Made by a program: the position numbers and the translations under genes | Shown here: positions 33,911-46,473 of the stretch, piece by piece | How the letters are laid out: every line of letters starts with the position of its first letter | How positions within the stretch are numbered: the stretch's first letter is position 1 | The notes under the pieces: model-generated | Told to the model about the DNA's origin: nothing | The model's input: the letters and a program-made list of their open reading frames with translations, nothing else | The model's database searches: none | From: Ixodes scapularis | Lineage: Eukaryota; Arthropoda; Arachnida; Ixodida; Ixodidae | Assembly (NCBI RefSeq): GCF_016920785.2 | Contig: NW_024609846.1 | Location: 118,571,473-118,635,472 of the forward strand | Reading direction: 5' to 3' | Length of the DNA stretch: 64,000 nucleotides

Positions 33911-33914
33911 TTAA

Positions 33915-36250
33915 GCACTTGTGCCGAGGCAGTCTTGGCATGGGCAGTAAGGGTCTGAAGAGCTCGCTCGGCGATACCTAAGAGTGGCGCGAACCACTCC
34001 TTTCACGAGATGTTTTAAGGAGAAAGGGAGGACGTGCAGGTAAAGAGAGCATGCCAAGTAGGTGTGACGCAGCCAGGGGTAGGTGTCACAGTTCTGACAA
34101 TGAGGGTGGCTGTAAGGTTGGTGAATACTGTGAAGAGTGTGGTGGTAACGGCAGTGAATGTGCCTGGATGTTTCCAATGTTTGACGGCTGCTGTGGTATT
34201 CTTGTAACAGTGTGCGGAGGTGTTAATCGCGAGCTTTCCGTGTCTTGCTAGAGTATGAGGTAGACCAGCCAATGAAGGGTCCCGGGACTGGAACTCGGGT
34301 CAATGCATTGGGTTTTACATTGCCCTTCATTGAAACATTGCCTGGCACCCACACACAACAAAATTAATGGTATAGCTGTTGACGCAATATGGGGGTGAGG
34401 AAGGGGTGAGTGTAAACGTTAACTTTGTTATGAAAATAACTGCGGAGAGCAGCTTGTGAATCTGAAAAGATAAATTGTGGGTGCTGTGTGATGCTATGGC
34501 AATAGCGTGTTCTCAGTCATTAATGGCGGGTGCGTTGATTTACTGTAAACCGTGTTCGGAGTGGTATGCCATTGTTCCTGTGTTGGTGTTGGCTTGAATT
34601 CTAGCATCAGTAAAGTAGACGCGAGCTCCTTCTTGTTTTAGCGTTTGTACTCGTTGTGTGGGAGCTCGTGCTTCAAGCTCACGGCGCTTTCAGTTTTTGT
34701 CGGGGTCCATCTCTCGTGAAATCGCTCTTTCTGGATGTTGGGTAGGATGTTCCACGGGGCTGGGTCTGGGTGTATGTTTGGGAGTTTGGAAGTATCGTAG
34801 TTTATGAGGGACAGTATGTGCCTGCCCTGCTTGTATGTTTTGAGTCGTTGTAACTGGGCAGTTAAGCGAAGTGGTATGAGTTCGTCTTGAGTGTTCCCCA
34901 TGGCAATAAATTGTAAGATTGAGGCATACTGTGGTACCCCCTGTACTAGGGGGTAAAGTGTCTGAGAGCTATTTTTATTGCTTGGAGCTGTGAGGCAGTG
35001 TTCCGCAGGTAGGAAGCAGGAAAAGGATTTAGGAGGTGAGAGAAAAGTTGTCTGTATTTAACATATGGATATTTCAGAGGCCTTGGTTTAATTTTGAGAT
35101 TCTGCTTATGATATGTTCAGTTTGTTGGATATGTGTGTTGATATTTTGGCTAAGGTACAGTCTGCCATGTTCTTTTGCTGCATAGTGAGTCTGAGGATTT
35201 TGACTGGGGGTTTGTGGAAGACAGGCTGGCTGTTAATAGCCGGGTTGATGATACCTTCTTTGGAAAAGATCACCGGCGGTTGGAAAAGAGGAGAATTTCC
35301 TACTTGTCCTGGACCAAGGTGAGGCTAGGTGGTGCCGCGTAGGTGGAAACCTTATCCCTACCTTCCTGCAAAGGCCTCCTCCTCTTCTCCAGGCTAGCCG
35401 GTGGCCGTCCAGAGGGTGACGTCCTCGGCGTATGCTGAGTGGGAGAGGTCTGGAATTTCGCGCAGTAGTTGGGGAACGTTAAGCATGGCCAGACTGAACA
35501 GAGTAGGGGAACGAACCGAGCTTTTTTGTGTGCCTCGTGTGAGGTAAAAGAAAGTTGTGTTGTGTCCTGGTATATGGAAAGGGATCGATCTATTGCTGAG
35601 GAAATATGTGATCTAATTATATGTGCGCGTGCCGCAGTTTGTCTTGGCAAGGTTTATTAACACGTTTTCGTGGTTTACACAGGCAAATGCTTGCGAATGT
35701 CCACGACCAAAATACAGCATGGTTGAGCTGCGCTGATGATGTCGTGGTGTAAGCTGAGATGTCTGTCTTGTGTAGATATATAAAGGCGGAAGCCTGTGGG
35801 CGTGGGCGGCATAATGTCATATGTTTCCAAATGTCACTCTAGTCTTGTGAGAACCATTCTTTCCAGCAGCTTCCCAGTGCAAGGTGTTAGAGAGATTGGC
35901 CTAATGTTCTGAGGGGTCTGTGGCGTACCAGGTTTAGGGAGGAGTATGATATTGGACTATTCTATATGGCCAGTATATTTTTTTCTGAATTTGAAATTAC
36001 ATTGAATATCTCTAGTAATTCGGTGTGGACCTCTTTAGAGAAGTCCACACCAATTGTGACGGCATCTTCTTCTGTAGTGGTGTTTCTCGGGAAAGAGGCA
36101 AGGGGCGTTCATTAGTTATTCTAGTGTAAAAGGGGAGTCTCGTAAAGTTGCACCAATATGTTTGGGTGTGATATTACTGGTGGGTGTCGGTTCTCTGCTC
36201 GGGGTAGTGAGCTCTAATGAGCTCTTGCTTTAGTTTTTCTGGGTCACTGT
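33915..36250 (-). pseudogene. I-type LINE ORF2 (RT, RNase H, C-terminal domain), decayed
   Basis: Minus-strand pieces in several frames. Near 35450-35550, RT motif B/C survives as 'SPTLFSLAMLNVPQLL' and 'YAEDVTLW' (catalytic YADD as YAED). The frame at 34638-34901 reads 'PLRLTAQLQRLKTYKQGRHI', the RT-to-RNase H linker. At about 34590-34620 'YFTDARIQANTNTGTMAYHS' is the first RNase H block with its Asp, and near 34320-34370 'WVPGNVSMKG' is the last. A Cys/His C-terminal segment ('CPCQDCLGTSA') ends near 33915, beside the TTAA MITE. RNase H marks the I superfamily. Many stops; inactive. Confidence 0.75.
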
Positions 36251-36359
36251 TTTTGTCAAGAAGATTCTTGGATAGGTGATCTGTGGGGGTTAAAGGTTGT
36301 ATTAAACTCTTGAGCACTGTGCAAGAGAATATGTGATGACCCGTTCACCTTAAATATGT

Positions 36360-38120
36360 CAAAAAAAAAAAGAAAAATAACAAAGCTCGCAACCCGTGAA
36401 TTGACAATCTTCTTTATAAGAGGATAAAAAAGAACAACTTCTACCATCGCATTATCAAAAAACGGGATTAAAACATACAAGCCGAATTTAAGAAAGTAGG
36501 AAACAAACTAAATCCTTACATCAAAATAGCAAAATCAGAGCATTATCTTCATGGTTTGAAGGTATCTTCAATGACCCGAGAAAAATATGGGACAACTTGA
36601 ACAACCTAGAAAACAGGAGAGGCACACGAAATAATCTACAGGAACTCAGAATAAACAACAACAAGATAAGCGGCATTGAACTTGCTGATACGATGAACCA
36701 CCTTTTTATCAATGTAGTAGTGCCAGATAAACGCCAAATGACAAGTACATGCAATGGCAGAGCAACTAGTCCTTGTATTCCGGGGTCAGTTATGCTGTCG
36801 CCAACAACCCCGAATAAAGTCCATAAAGGAATATTGGGACTCCAAAACAGCGTAGCTGCAGGACTTGACAATATCAAGGTTGTTCCAATAAAGAAGGCAT
36901 CATCTAGAGTAAGTAACATTCCATCCAACATTATAAACAGCATGTTTGCAACGGGAATTTTTCCTGATGACTAGAAGGTTGCGAGAATTAACCCTGCATA
37001 CGAAGGGGAAGGCGAAAATCACCTAAAAAAACTATAATCTCATATCAATGTTGCCCATCTTCTCAAAAACTTTCCAAGGGATTTTAAATAATAAACCAGT
37101 AAACTTTTTCAATAAACATAATGTCATTACCACAGATGAGTGTGGCTTTCGAAAAGGAAAATCTACCGAACTAGCAATCACAAACATCAAGGATATAATC
37201 GTGGATAATATCGAAAACAAACTACGTTTACTTACCCTAAGGTTGTTCTCTAATTTTTGAAAAGCTTTTGAAGCTATTCAATATAACATAACACACTGTT
37301 TCATACATTGAGAATTATGGTATACTAGGTGTCGCTTTGAAACTTATATCATCATTCCTAGAAAATTGGTTGCAATGTGTTGAAATTAAAATTTTACTCT
37401 TAAGAATGAAATTAACTGTAACGTTCCTCAAGGTTTTATTTTAGGACCAGTATTATTCCTACCATACATAAACGATGTCATGGCTATTCCAGGTTCACTG
37501 ATGTTAGTCACGTACGCCGAAGAAACAAATATATGTTTCACTGATTAGACAAAATCTACTCTAGAAAAATCAGGGAACGAATATCTCCCAAAGCTGTCGT
37601 CCTGGCGTCAAAATAACAAATTACAACAAAGTAGGGATGCAAACAAATCTATAATATTTAGACCTGTAAATAAATCCAGCGATGGCTCGACTTTTATTAA
37701 ATATGAAGATAATATAACCGAAGAAGTGCAGGATCAAATATTTTTGGGTGTTGGGTTCAATTGAGAATTAAAATGGACTACCCATGTGACAAAACTCAAG
37801 TCAGAACTAAACAGGTTTGTTGATTGCCTAAAAAAATAGCAAAGCTTGTTCCTACCTGGCTGAAGAAAATGCTGAATTATACTTTGCTCCATTCAAAAAT
37901 GTACCACGGAATTTCGGTTTGGGGCACAACAGTCGTTTCGAGCGATGACAAAATAATTTTTATACAGTAAAAAGCGCTACGCCTGCTCGAAAACTACAAA
38001 GGAAGTATAATCAAATTTAATACCTCACACAATTTACCCAAACACGCAATTCTTAAAGCAAACCAAATATATTGCTTTGAATTATTGCAAGCGATGCATT
38101 AGAACAAAAAAAAACTCTAC
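36360..38120 (+). pseudogene. CR1/Jockey-type LINE reverse transcriptase, decayed
   Basis: Plus-strand pieces in order: a pre-RT region at 36480-36960, 'ECGFRKGKSTELAITNIKDI' (37135-37200), a damaged motif A with a stop before 'KAFEAIQ' (about 37260), and motif B 'VPQGFILGPVLFLPYINDVM' (37424-37485). The catalytic box reads YAEE (about 37513), replacing YADD. Thumb pieces follow to about 38100. It lies back-to-back with the minus-strand I-type LINE. The altered catalytic box and stops show it is dead. Confidence 0.8.
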
Positions 38121-38124
38121 GAAA

Positions 38125-39370
38125 CAAATTCTCGCAGGAAAAATCCATCAATGTAACCCTGTTTGGCAGTCAATGTTTTTTAGTGGACCGCTGACTGTGC
38201 CTGACTGTACGTCAAGCGTGTCTGATTGGCCTACAAGTTACTCTGACCGACAGTCAAACTCCAGTCAGACTCCGCTTGTCGGCTTTCTGATGGTTTCCTG
38301 GTGGCAGTCGGCCGCCGCGAAATGCCATCAAGATGTCTTGGTGGCGATTCTGATTGTACATCGATTGTCTCTGACTGTACGTCAAAAAGCTTTGACGTGC
38401 AGACAGACGTATACGGTCAAAGGACGTAAAGTTCGTTCGGATACCACTATTTCGTCAAATCTATGAATACGAAAAATAATCTATGCACGAGAAAACGATT
38501 TCGGGACGTGAGCCCATAAAACCGCTGATGTTAGAGATATGACACGCAACCGACCGACAACCTTGATCAGAAGCCCGCCGAACTCGCCGAACACGCCACT
38601 TTCGCTTCGCCCATAGAGGCTTCGCCGAGCTTCCATGAAAAATCGCTCTCTACTCGTTTTGTTTGCCCGCTTGCTCCAACCTGACGATCCTACAATGTCT
38701 TATGTTTTAGTAGAATTTCTACTCGACAAGACCCAGCCTGTTGTGAGTTCCGACGATGTAAGGGACTTTAGCGGTGTAGTTGAAGACGGCAAGGTGTACC
38801 AGGTCTACTGGGCCGGAGACGCGCGAACAAAAGGATCATTCTACGACACGAAAGTATTCTACATGGCAGTTGAGTAGAACTGAAGTACGGCGAGTGATGT
38901 ACGAGTGCTTTGCATAACATGCTGAAGGCTTAATTGCATATGCAGCAGAAGCATTCTTTAGAGCGATGCGCTCATTGTCGGAATCTCGCGCTGCAAGACT
39001 ATGCTCCTGATTCGGTCCGAGAGGTTTGGGCTAGAAAGTTTATACCTTTCTATCTGGCATGGGCTATTGGCCTTACCGCTCTGTCGGGGCTGCTCGCGTT
39101 CGTCCGTGGAAGCCAGGGCTGTCTGTCGTAGCATGCATGCTTGCTCTCTAGCTTCAACGGAGTCGCATGGGTTTTGCGAATTAAAGTGTATACGGTCGTC
39201 CCGAAAACTTCAGACATCGAGGGCGTTTCTTTGAAACATGCTTACGGTGCATGTGGTCTCGTTTGTACACGAATGTCCCTTTTGCCCGAAAAACGCAAAT
39301 TTCAAAAGGGGGAAAACAAAGGACGGGTACACACTTTTCCTGATTTTTGATGTCATGAATTACATTTATT
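38125..39370. other. No recognised gene
   Basis: A stretch at 38180-38420 has scattered TGACTGT / ACAGTCA motifs in both orientations, perhaps a decayed foldback. Plus frames of 80 codons at 38635-38877 and 65-77 codons near 39000 show no known domain. I could not support a gene. Confidence 0.35.
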
Positions 39371-39373
39371 TTA

Positions 39374-39459
39374 AGGATTTGTGAACCGTTTCACAGCCAT
39401 GCAAAACGGCCACCTCGGCTTGTGAACCGTTTCATAGCCATCCAAGATTGCCGCCTCAG
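39374..39459 (+). repeat. Two-unit tandem repeat, about 45 bp
   Basis: TTGTGAACCGTTTCA followed by YAGCCAT occurs at 39376 and 39420, with similar GCCNCCTC endings. Confidence 0.6.
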
Positions 39460-39470
39460 AATTTGAGCTT

Positions 39471-39731
39471 TATATAAAGAGTAAAGCTATACGCACTCCG
39501 GAGTGCACTTCAGACGGTAATAGCTATACGCGCTATGCTAAACTCGTGTTAAACGAATGATCAAATCGAGTTTCCTAAGCGATGGCGTAGCATAGGGGTT
39601 AAGGTGTCCGATTAGTACGCAAGTGGACGCGGGTTCGATGCGCGGTAAGCCTGTTTTTTTTTTCTCGAACATTTTATTTTGTCGAGGTATTTGGCAATAT
39701 TTATGAGTGCGTATAGCTTTACTCTTATATA
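39471..39731. mobile_element. MITE enclosing a tRNA-like sequence
   Basis: Arms at 39471-39498 and 39705-39731 are inverted copies of GAGTGCGTATAGCTTTACTC plus an adjacent TATATA block, with one base missing. The 261-bp element encloses the tRNA-like sequence at 39579-39651 followed by a run of T. A second internal CTATACGC motif sits near 39523. Transposon superfamily not determined. Confidence 0.7.
39579..39651 (+). repeat. tRNA-like sequence (A-box and B-box)
   Basis: TGGCGTAGCATAGGGGTTAA resembles a D-arm A-box and GGTTCGATGC a B-box, 39 bases apart, with a T10 run just after (39653-39662) that would stop polymerase III. The acceptor and anticodon stems do not close convincingly. It is probably a tRNA-derived head, as in SINEs, here trapped between inverted arms. 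Confidence 0.5.
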
Positions 39732-40149
39732 AATGCTGCCCTTGTTGATGAAATTCCTTTGGCAGTGGCAGTCAGACGTCATCTGATGGACCATCAGGGC
39801 ACGTTCCACCAAGGCTGCTGACTTGCAGTCAGTGTCCCGAACTACGTATCTTGATGGAATTTTCAATAGGGTTCAGAGGGTTCAAATAATCGATTTCCAT
39901 TTCGACATAACACAAGAAAGCTGAGCATGCGCACAAACTACGGAAAACAACAAATGAGTTATCAGGCACCAAATTTGCTGAATCAGGTTGAAATCATCTC
40001 GACTTTTCTGTGCCTTATCTAAAATATAAATAAGCTTCCTAGAGCATTGTCATAACGAACAATATCACTTACTCATGATTACCAAAATTAAACCTGCCGA
40101 CAGATATATCATCTTCATGACTCTGCGGTGTGTATATACTTAACTTTAC

Positions 40150-40580
40150 TTCACCGTGTCACCATTCCCGTGTGGATCTGGGATGCGTCTCCTACTGTAC
40201 GTTAGACCATGTTCTTGTTTCAATTCCTCATGACCATTTTGGTTTTGCGTGAAATATATCATTTTTTAATCGTCCATATCTTTGTCTCTTCTGGCCGTTC
40301 AGACTGTTATTCTTGTAGCAGCTGAGGGCTGAGAAAAGTGTTGCTGTTATTTCTGCTTCCACTATTACTGCCATTCCCCCTGCGAATCTGGAATGTGTAT
40401 TCTACTGTGCTTGAGACCATGTCTTTGTTTTTCCCTCATGACCATTTGGGTTTAAAGTGAAATGTATTCTTCCTTAACAGTCCATATTTTTATGTCTCTC
40501 TTGCCGTTTAAAGTGTAACTTTTTTTTAACAACTGAGTGCTGTGACAAGTGTTACTGTTGTTCCTGTTTCCAATTTTATT
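40150..40580 (+). repeat. Imperfect tandem duplication, about 211-bp unit
   Basis: Unit 1 (from about 40160) and unit 2 (from about 40371) share TGAGACCATG/TTAGACCATG, CCTCATGACCATTT and GTCCATAT, plus GTCTCT, GCCGTT and GCTGNGA blocks, in the same order. No coding domain. The downstream stretch to 40790 ends with two AATAAA-like signals. Confidence 0.65.
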
Positions 40581-40809
40581 GCAATTGTATTTTAACTGTA
40601 TTGCTATTTTTATGTTGCTCAGTGTTTTAGTCGTGGAACATGTTGGCGTATTTTTTTTTCTGGCAAACGTACTCTGCGTGTTGCTCTGAACTGTACAGGG
40701 AATGGGGGCTTCGTCAAGCAGCAACGCCTGGTGCCCCTGCCTCCGTACCCGATATTGGCGGTGAAAATCCAAATAAAGAAGGAATAAAAAAGAATGTATT
40801 TCAAATGTA

Positions 40810-43800
40810 TTAGGATGTTTAGCGAGTCACAACGTTGCCTTCAATTTTGTGGAGTTGCTTGGTGTGTTCATATCCTTTAAAGGTAATTTGGCCCACAGTG
40901 AATGGACCCTTTGGGTGCCGTGCGGTGTTGTGGGTGAGATTTGTGTTTTCCCTTGTGATGTTTTTTTTTTGTGTGTGTTTGTGAGCTACGTTAGCTGTTC
41001 TTATGTAAAGACGGGGTTCCGGAAGGGCGGGGGAGAAGGGAGGTAGTTGTTTATGCCTCTGCTGATTTTCTTTCTTTGTCCTTTCGTGCCCGATAGGAGG
41101 CACATTGAAACCTGCTTTCCTTCTGCAGTGCACAGAGGTTTTAGATATTTCCTAATGAGAGAGTCCTCCTTCGTGTGTATATATATTCACAAAAAATATA
41201 TATGTTCCCTCAGCAATTTAATACTTAATCCTTTGAAAATTAAAGCTGTGTGCATACTTGTCATTTTGAGTAACGCTGCGTTAACCCAGCGTCGTTCCCA
41301 TCTTCGGATTGTTACTAGCTGCAGATACTGTGAAGGACGCAGCTGAGAGAATGCGTCTTTTCCCCTTCTCCAGCCGCTTCCACGTCGAGAATGCAAACTG
41401 TATGTACGCAGTGTACCTCATCTGCCTGTACGACAAAAAAGAGTCAGGGGACCGTTCTTTTAAAAAAATGTTTTATATTTACTTGTCCCTGGAGTATGCT
41501 GGCCTGAAGGTTGTGGAAGATGAGGGTGGAAAACAATGAAGTGGAGGGCACGAGACCGGCGGTCAGCCGAAGAGTCACGAGCTGGGGCCAGACCGTGCGT
41601 GCTGCGCGAGGCTGGGGCTGGGCAGGAACGATGGAGCCGGTCTGGCTGGTCTGGCCCATGGCGATCCCCGGAACGGTCCACCGGCGAGGTTCTGACCAGG
41701 ACCGGTGGGAGCGGCGAGCCCTGGTCCTTCCGGCCTGGTCCATAACAATCCCGGGTGGTTCCGCAGCGAGACTCGGGCTGCGATAGCCCTGGACAGCTAG
41801 CCTACGCAGCGCTGGCGTGGGAAGAACGGTCCGCAGGCCTCAACACGGACTCCGACTGCGAGCTCTGAACGACGGGCGACTACCATGGTCGGGGGGTCTG
41901 GAATGCCGGCTCTCGAGGACGGGCAACCGGGAAGTGCAGTAAACCCATCCGTTGTCTTCTCGTTGCAGTGTGTTTCTCCCTGGGAGATGAGCGAAGCACA
42001 AACCGATCGGGCGGCAGTAATTATTACAGAGCAAGATTACTAAAAGGGATACCACAAGGTATTGTGCTTCGGACGTGCGAGGGCGATTTCCAAGACGGCC
42101 CCGCTGATGCAGGCACTTTTAAAATCTGTTTGCTTCGTAACCCAACGCTTGTGCCTCCAGATTTTTATTATGGCTGCAGCCTCTTAGAAGCACATCAAAT
42201 CTTCCTCTCCTTTCATCGGGATGCACTCCCCGTTGAGCACGTATTAAAATATGGAAACAAAGGGGTATCACATGCTATTTTTAACTGCTGTTTTCTTTCT
42301 ATTACACTGTTTTCAGCACCGAGATGCACAGCCGTGCAAAGTAAGAACTGTAAAGTAGTTTGTATGCCAGATGCAACTGGTCACTACAGACGAGAACAGA
42401 CCGTAAATGATTGAGAGTCTAATGGCAAGTTCGGCGGGTTGGTTTAAAGCTATCCAAAAGCACTTTATGCTCGCGCATTTAAAGTGCTTAATGCTACCTC
42501 GCACTTCCCACACACGCTGGAAAGAGCGCGCCGAAAGCACGACTAAATTCGGCAAAACTTCGCTTCGTAAACACTGCCCTCGTCGTCGTCGGGTCGTCGT
42601 CCGAGCTGCTGGTGTTGTCGCTGTCTGCTAGCTTCGCCAGCAGCACTGACGGTGCCACCCCTAACATTAAACATTTTCGTTTCAGCGACATTTCACCTCA
42701 ATTCCGGGAGCACAACACAACGGTGACGGGGTCAAGACTGACGGCTGTTTCTTGCAGCCCTCTTTCTGCGGAGTAGCTGTGTTCTCGCCGTCCGCTTCCG
42801 ACAAAAAAGCAAAATGGCGGAATGGCTGGAGTCACATAACCGGTCGGCAGCCAGATCTCTCGTGCGCTCCCACTTCCAAGTCAGAGCGCCTCAAACCGCT
42901 CCGATTCGGAGGACGGCGAGTGTCGGAGCTTCGAGAGCGCTCCGAAAGAACCAGCCGAATATACTTGGAGCGCCTGGCATCGACCAGGCGAATGCACACC
43001 GGCTTTTCAGAGAGCTCCAAGAGGCCGAAAAGCGACCAGCCGAATATACCATAAGTCTTACTCGGTCGCAAGAGTCGGAACGGGCCTTTAATTTCGTAGC
43101 ATTCTCTTTTGCGCTTGCCAGGAAGGTTACCGCCCCCTTCCCTCCGTAGCAGCTATCCTCTACAGTGCACAACAGATCCTGAGAAAATCCAGCAAATACA
43201 CTCAGTAATGCGTGATATCCATAATAGCCATATACTAAGCATGGGTTCAGGCGATTTCACTCATGGTAACGCTACGCGAGGGCTCGTGCAGCGGGCACAT
43301 GTAAAATGAAGATGATTATATACACCAGTTTGTTTCCGGATACCACAGACGGGACATCCAAAAATAGCGTGTGAGGAGTGGCGGGTGCGTACCAGTATGG
43401 ACTCACAGCACGTAGGGAGCCGGATTCATAGGTCTCTTGGGAAGCAGACGGCTCCGCGCGACCCTCCGTGTCCACGCGGTTCCTGTATTCCTCAAGGGGC
43501 TGGAAGGCGTATGGTGTTACGTTGAAAAATTACGGGATACATGGCAACTCGGCAACCATCGGACTTCTTTTGTCGACCTCCCTACACAAAAAAAGTCAGA
43601 CGGATAAACCGGATACCTTTACAAGCAAAGGCGAAACAGAATTGGTCATTCATTTTGTGACGTGAGGACTGGACCAGCCAACGGCTTGCCACGACAAAGA
43701 ACGGCTGCAGTTTTTTCGCTTTTTCCCTTTGGTTGGACTACATTTCTAGGCCAGACGGTTGGGATTTTTGGATTCTCCGAAAAAAACTACGCTAAAATTA

Positions 43801-45640
43801 ACTTTTAGCTACTGTTTTATTGAAACCTCTTCAGCTTCTTTTTAAAAGCACGTGCCGCAGCAGATGCCATTGGAGGTGACTGTGTTTTGTGCCAGGAAAG
43901 ATATTTAGAGACTTCGTCGACTCGATTGCTGTGAGACACAGATAAGTTGATGTGATATAATTTGAATATAAGCAAACAAAGGGAATAAATTTGCCACACC
44001 GATGTAACTACAACAAAGTTTTTATTACTGCATTACTGGCCTATCAGAAATATTCATACTGTGTTTCAGACATGAGAGGAAGGACACGGCAATTTTACCC
44101 TGTTAATGTTGCGAGGCAGGCTCGAAAACTTTTATTTTAGGATAAATCTCCTAACCCTGAATTGGAAGATATATGACAAGAATTTAGGGAATTCTAGCTA
44201 CAAATAGGAGTAAACTCCCCGTCAGAATAAATTAAAATGCCTGTATAAATTTCTTGCACAAGAAACAACTCTTGGCCAAAAAGAACATCGGATCACTAGT
44301 TTCTTGCTTTTAGATACACTGCTGAGTTAGTTTCAGACAAGAATACAGTTACTACATGCGTTTACTACCTCAACCGTGTTTTTACTGTGATATGTAATGC
44401 CGTTTCCAATCAATATTTATCATGTAATTTTGGAAAGTATTCTTCATAAATATATTTTGCGGGGATAATATATCATTCAAAATTTCGTGCTTAAAAGTAA
44501 ACCCTATATGTAGCATATTCGATGTTGAGGACTCAAGAAATGGTGCGACCAACTCCGAGCTTAGGTGAAAACGTTCTATTTAATTCACGTGCCGTCGGGC
44601 TCGTGCCAACGAGTAGAGTCATCGTCTTTGATGGTGGCGACGCTGGAGGTATTGACTGCTACAGATAGCTCCCCCCTAGAGACGTCGTCCGCAGCGGCAT
44701 GTGGGCCTGCAGCAAGCTGCAAGGGACGGAACGATTCTGTGAGGAGTCGTCAATTAGGCTCCTAGCAGTAGCGCTGTTGCCGTTGGCGTGCTGGCAGAAG
44801 GCGGTGACGTTGAAGACAGTGTGCGGGGACCGGTCAAGTTATGGTTAAGGCTGATGTCAGGCGAAGTGGAGACAGCAGACACCGGGAACAGCCATCTGGT
44901 AGAGCTGTGGATCCGGAGTTTAGTGGGCTCCATCCCCACTCGGGTTCCAGAGGAGTTGGCGGCCAGCTGCGCGGGACCGATGCAATGTAATTTCCAGAGA
45001 TGACTCACCGATTGGAGAGCAGGTACCTGACCTAGCAGTGATGAAGAGCCCTTGGTCGATCAGCGACGTTCCTTATGAGCAGACAGGTGCGCCATGAGTT
45101 GCCATGCTCCAGCGTGGCGCTTTGCAGCACGCCCCACATCCTGTGGCAGCACACGCCTGTGCCAGGCCAGCACCGCACGACACAAATGGGCACGACCGCC
45201 GGGCCGACACCAGGGACTGCGGCAGCGAGGCGGTCGCAGCCCGTTGCTGGGAGATGCCGACGGCATACGCAACCAGAAAAAGGCAGTGGCTGAAACCAAG
45301 CCGTTGCCGTGCCCTGGGTAGCGGAAAAAGGTTCCCCTGGGTAGAAGTTCGAGGTCAACAAAACCGTTAGCTCTATCTGCTGCGCGAATAACCGCCAGAA
45401 GCCGGAGGGGAGGGCGGCAGCGTCAGACGGGGATGGCCGGACTGCCGGACCCTGACTTTCCTCCTCTCGCCATGTTAATAGTGCTGCGCAGGCACGTGGT
45501 TACGTGGTCGCGAGTGGGTGACTTCTCGCTGCTTACTGATGGCTCTAGAGAGAGCTTCACCGGAACCCGTGCGTCCCCGATTTACGTCACAGCGCACGTG
45601 ACTTGGAAGATGGTGAAAATGTTGAGAGGTGCCGAACACT
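40810..45640. other. No recognised gene
   Basis: The longest plus frames (41511-41786, 41968-42414, 42752-43149) and the minus frames near 45030-45361 have biased composition and no recognisable domain. A GC-rich block at 41520-41960 and another at 44600-45440 may be decayed repeats. At 42945-43050, ACCAGCCGAATATA occurs twice 84 bp apart. No RNA gene was found. Confidence 0.35.
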
Positions 45641-45648
45641 TTGTCAGT

Positions 45649-45846
45649 TTTAGAGCGCAGCTCTTAGGCGCCCGTTTTCGGCTTGAGCGACGTCGCCGTC
45701 GGCGTAACCGCGGCGACATTTCGGCATAGTGACGTTTTGGCACCGTGCCGAAACGACCTGGGGGCCATGTGACCTGACCTCACGGGAGCCGCACGGCCCC
45801 CGTGGCGGAGTAGCAGTAGGGTGGCTAGAGAGTTGGGTGTGTCGAG
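45649..45846 (+). repeat. Minisatellite-bearing repeat family, 5' part, joined to a GC-rich repeat
   Basis: Begins TTTTAGAGCGCAGCTCTTAG, as in the copies at 5366 and 58505, followed by a GTCGCCGTCGGCGTAACCG tract. From about 45821 it reads GTGGCTAGAGAGTTGGGTGT, a sequence found inverted at 53716-53745. The hAT element below interrupts this repeat right after GTGTCGAG. Confidence 0.6.
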
Positions 45847-46258
45847 CAGTGTTGCGGAGTTGCCACTCCGGAGTTGGAGTGATTCCGGAATCATTCCGCA
45901 TTTTCTCGACCTCGGAATGGAATGGGAATGGAATGGCGGCAATGTTGAAGGGAATGGAATGGGAATGGAATTAGGTGCCTTTTGCCCGGAATGGAATGGG
46001 AATGTAATGGGGCCATGTACTTAATATTTTTTTATTTATTTATTTATTTACGTTCAGCTAATTCAAGCCAGTCAGCGAGTCAGTTGTTCAGAAATAAAAT
46101 GAGCGGGAAACTGCGAACCCGCGTAAGGCCCTAACAGACTTCTACGCAAAAAGAATGCAATAAAAAAGCGTCAAAGCAAAGAACAAAGGGGGGCGGCGGT
46201 GGGGCCTTTCACCAGTGAAGTTCAACAGTAATCCGAATGCGTCTGCGCCTGTAATATT

Positions 46259-46473
46259 CAAAGTGGCAATGCAGGCGAGTTGGTTCATCGTTACAAAATG
46301 GAATCAGCGCGCAAACAACGAAGACACAAGGAAGAGAAATTGACAGGACAAGCGCTGGACTTCAACTGAACGTTTATTGAAAAAGAAACTAACGAGGAAA
46401 ACAAACAAACCACCAAATCATCACCCCCTCAAAACGTGCTCAAAAAAGCTACCTCTCTCTTAAGTAAAAAAAT
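46259..46473 (-). repeat. PLE pseudo-LTR, downstream copy
   Basis: Base-for-base identical to 48793-49007 over 215 bp by eye. On the minus strand it contains the ORF stop, a TTCAATAAACG poly(A)-like signal, CAGCGCTTGTCCTGTC, and ACCAACTCGCCTG near its end. Confidence 0.92.

Noticed and set aside
41511..41786. GC-rich 91-codon frame as a gene
   Set aside because: Two other frames overlap it with similar length and none has a domain; the bias comes from base composition.
46259..46473. Hammerhead ribozyme in the PLE pseudo-LTR
   Set aside because: PLE terminal repeats are known to carry such ribozymes, but no CTGATGA plus GAAA core was visible on either strand. The nearest string (GCGCTGATTCC) lacks the required bases. 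A covariance search would be needed.
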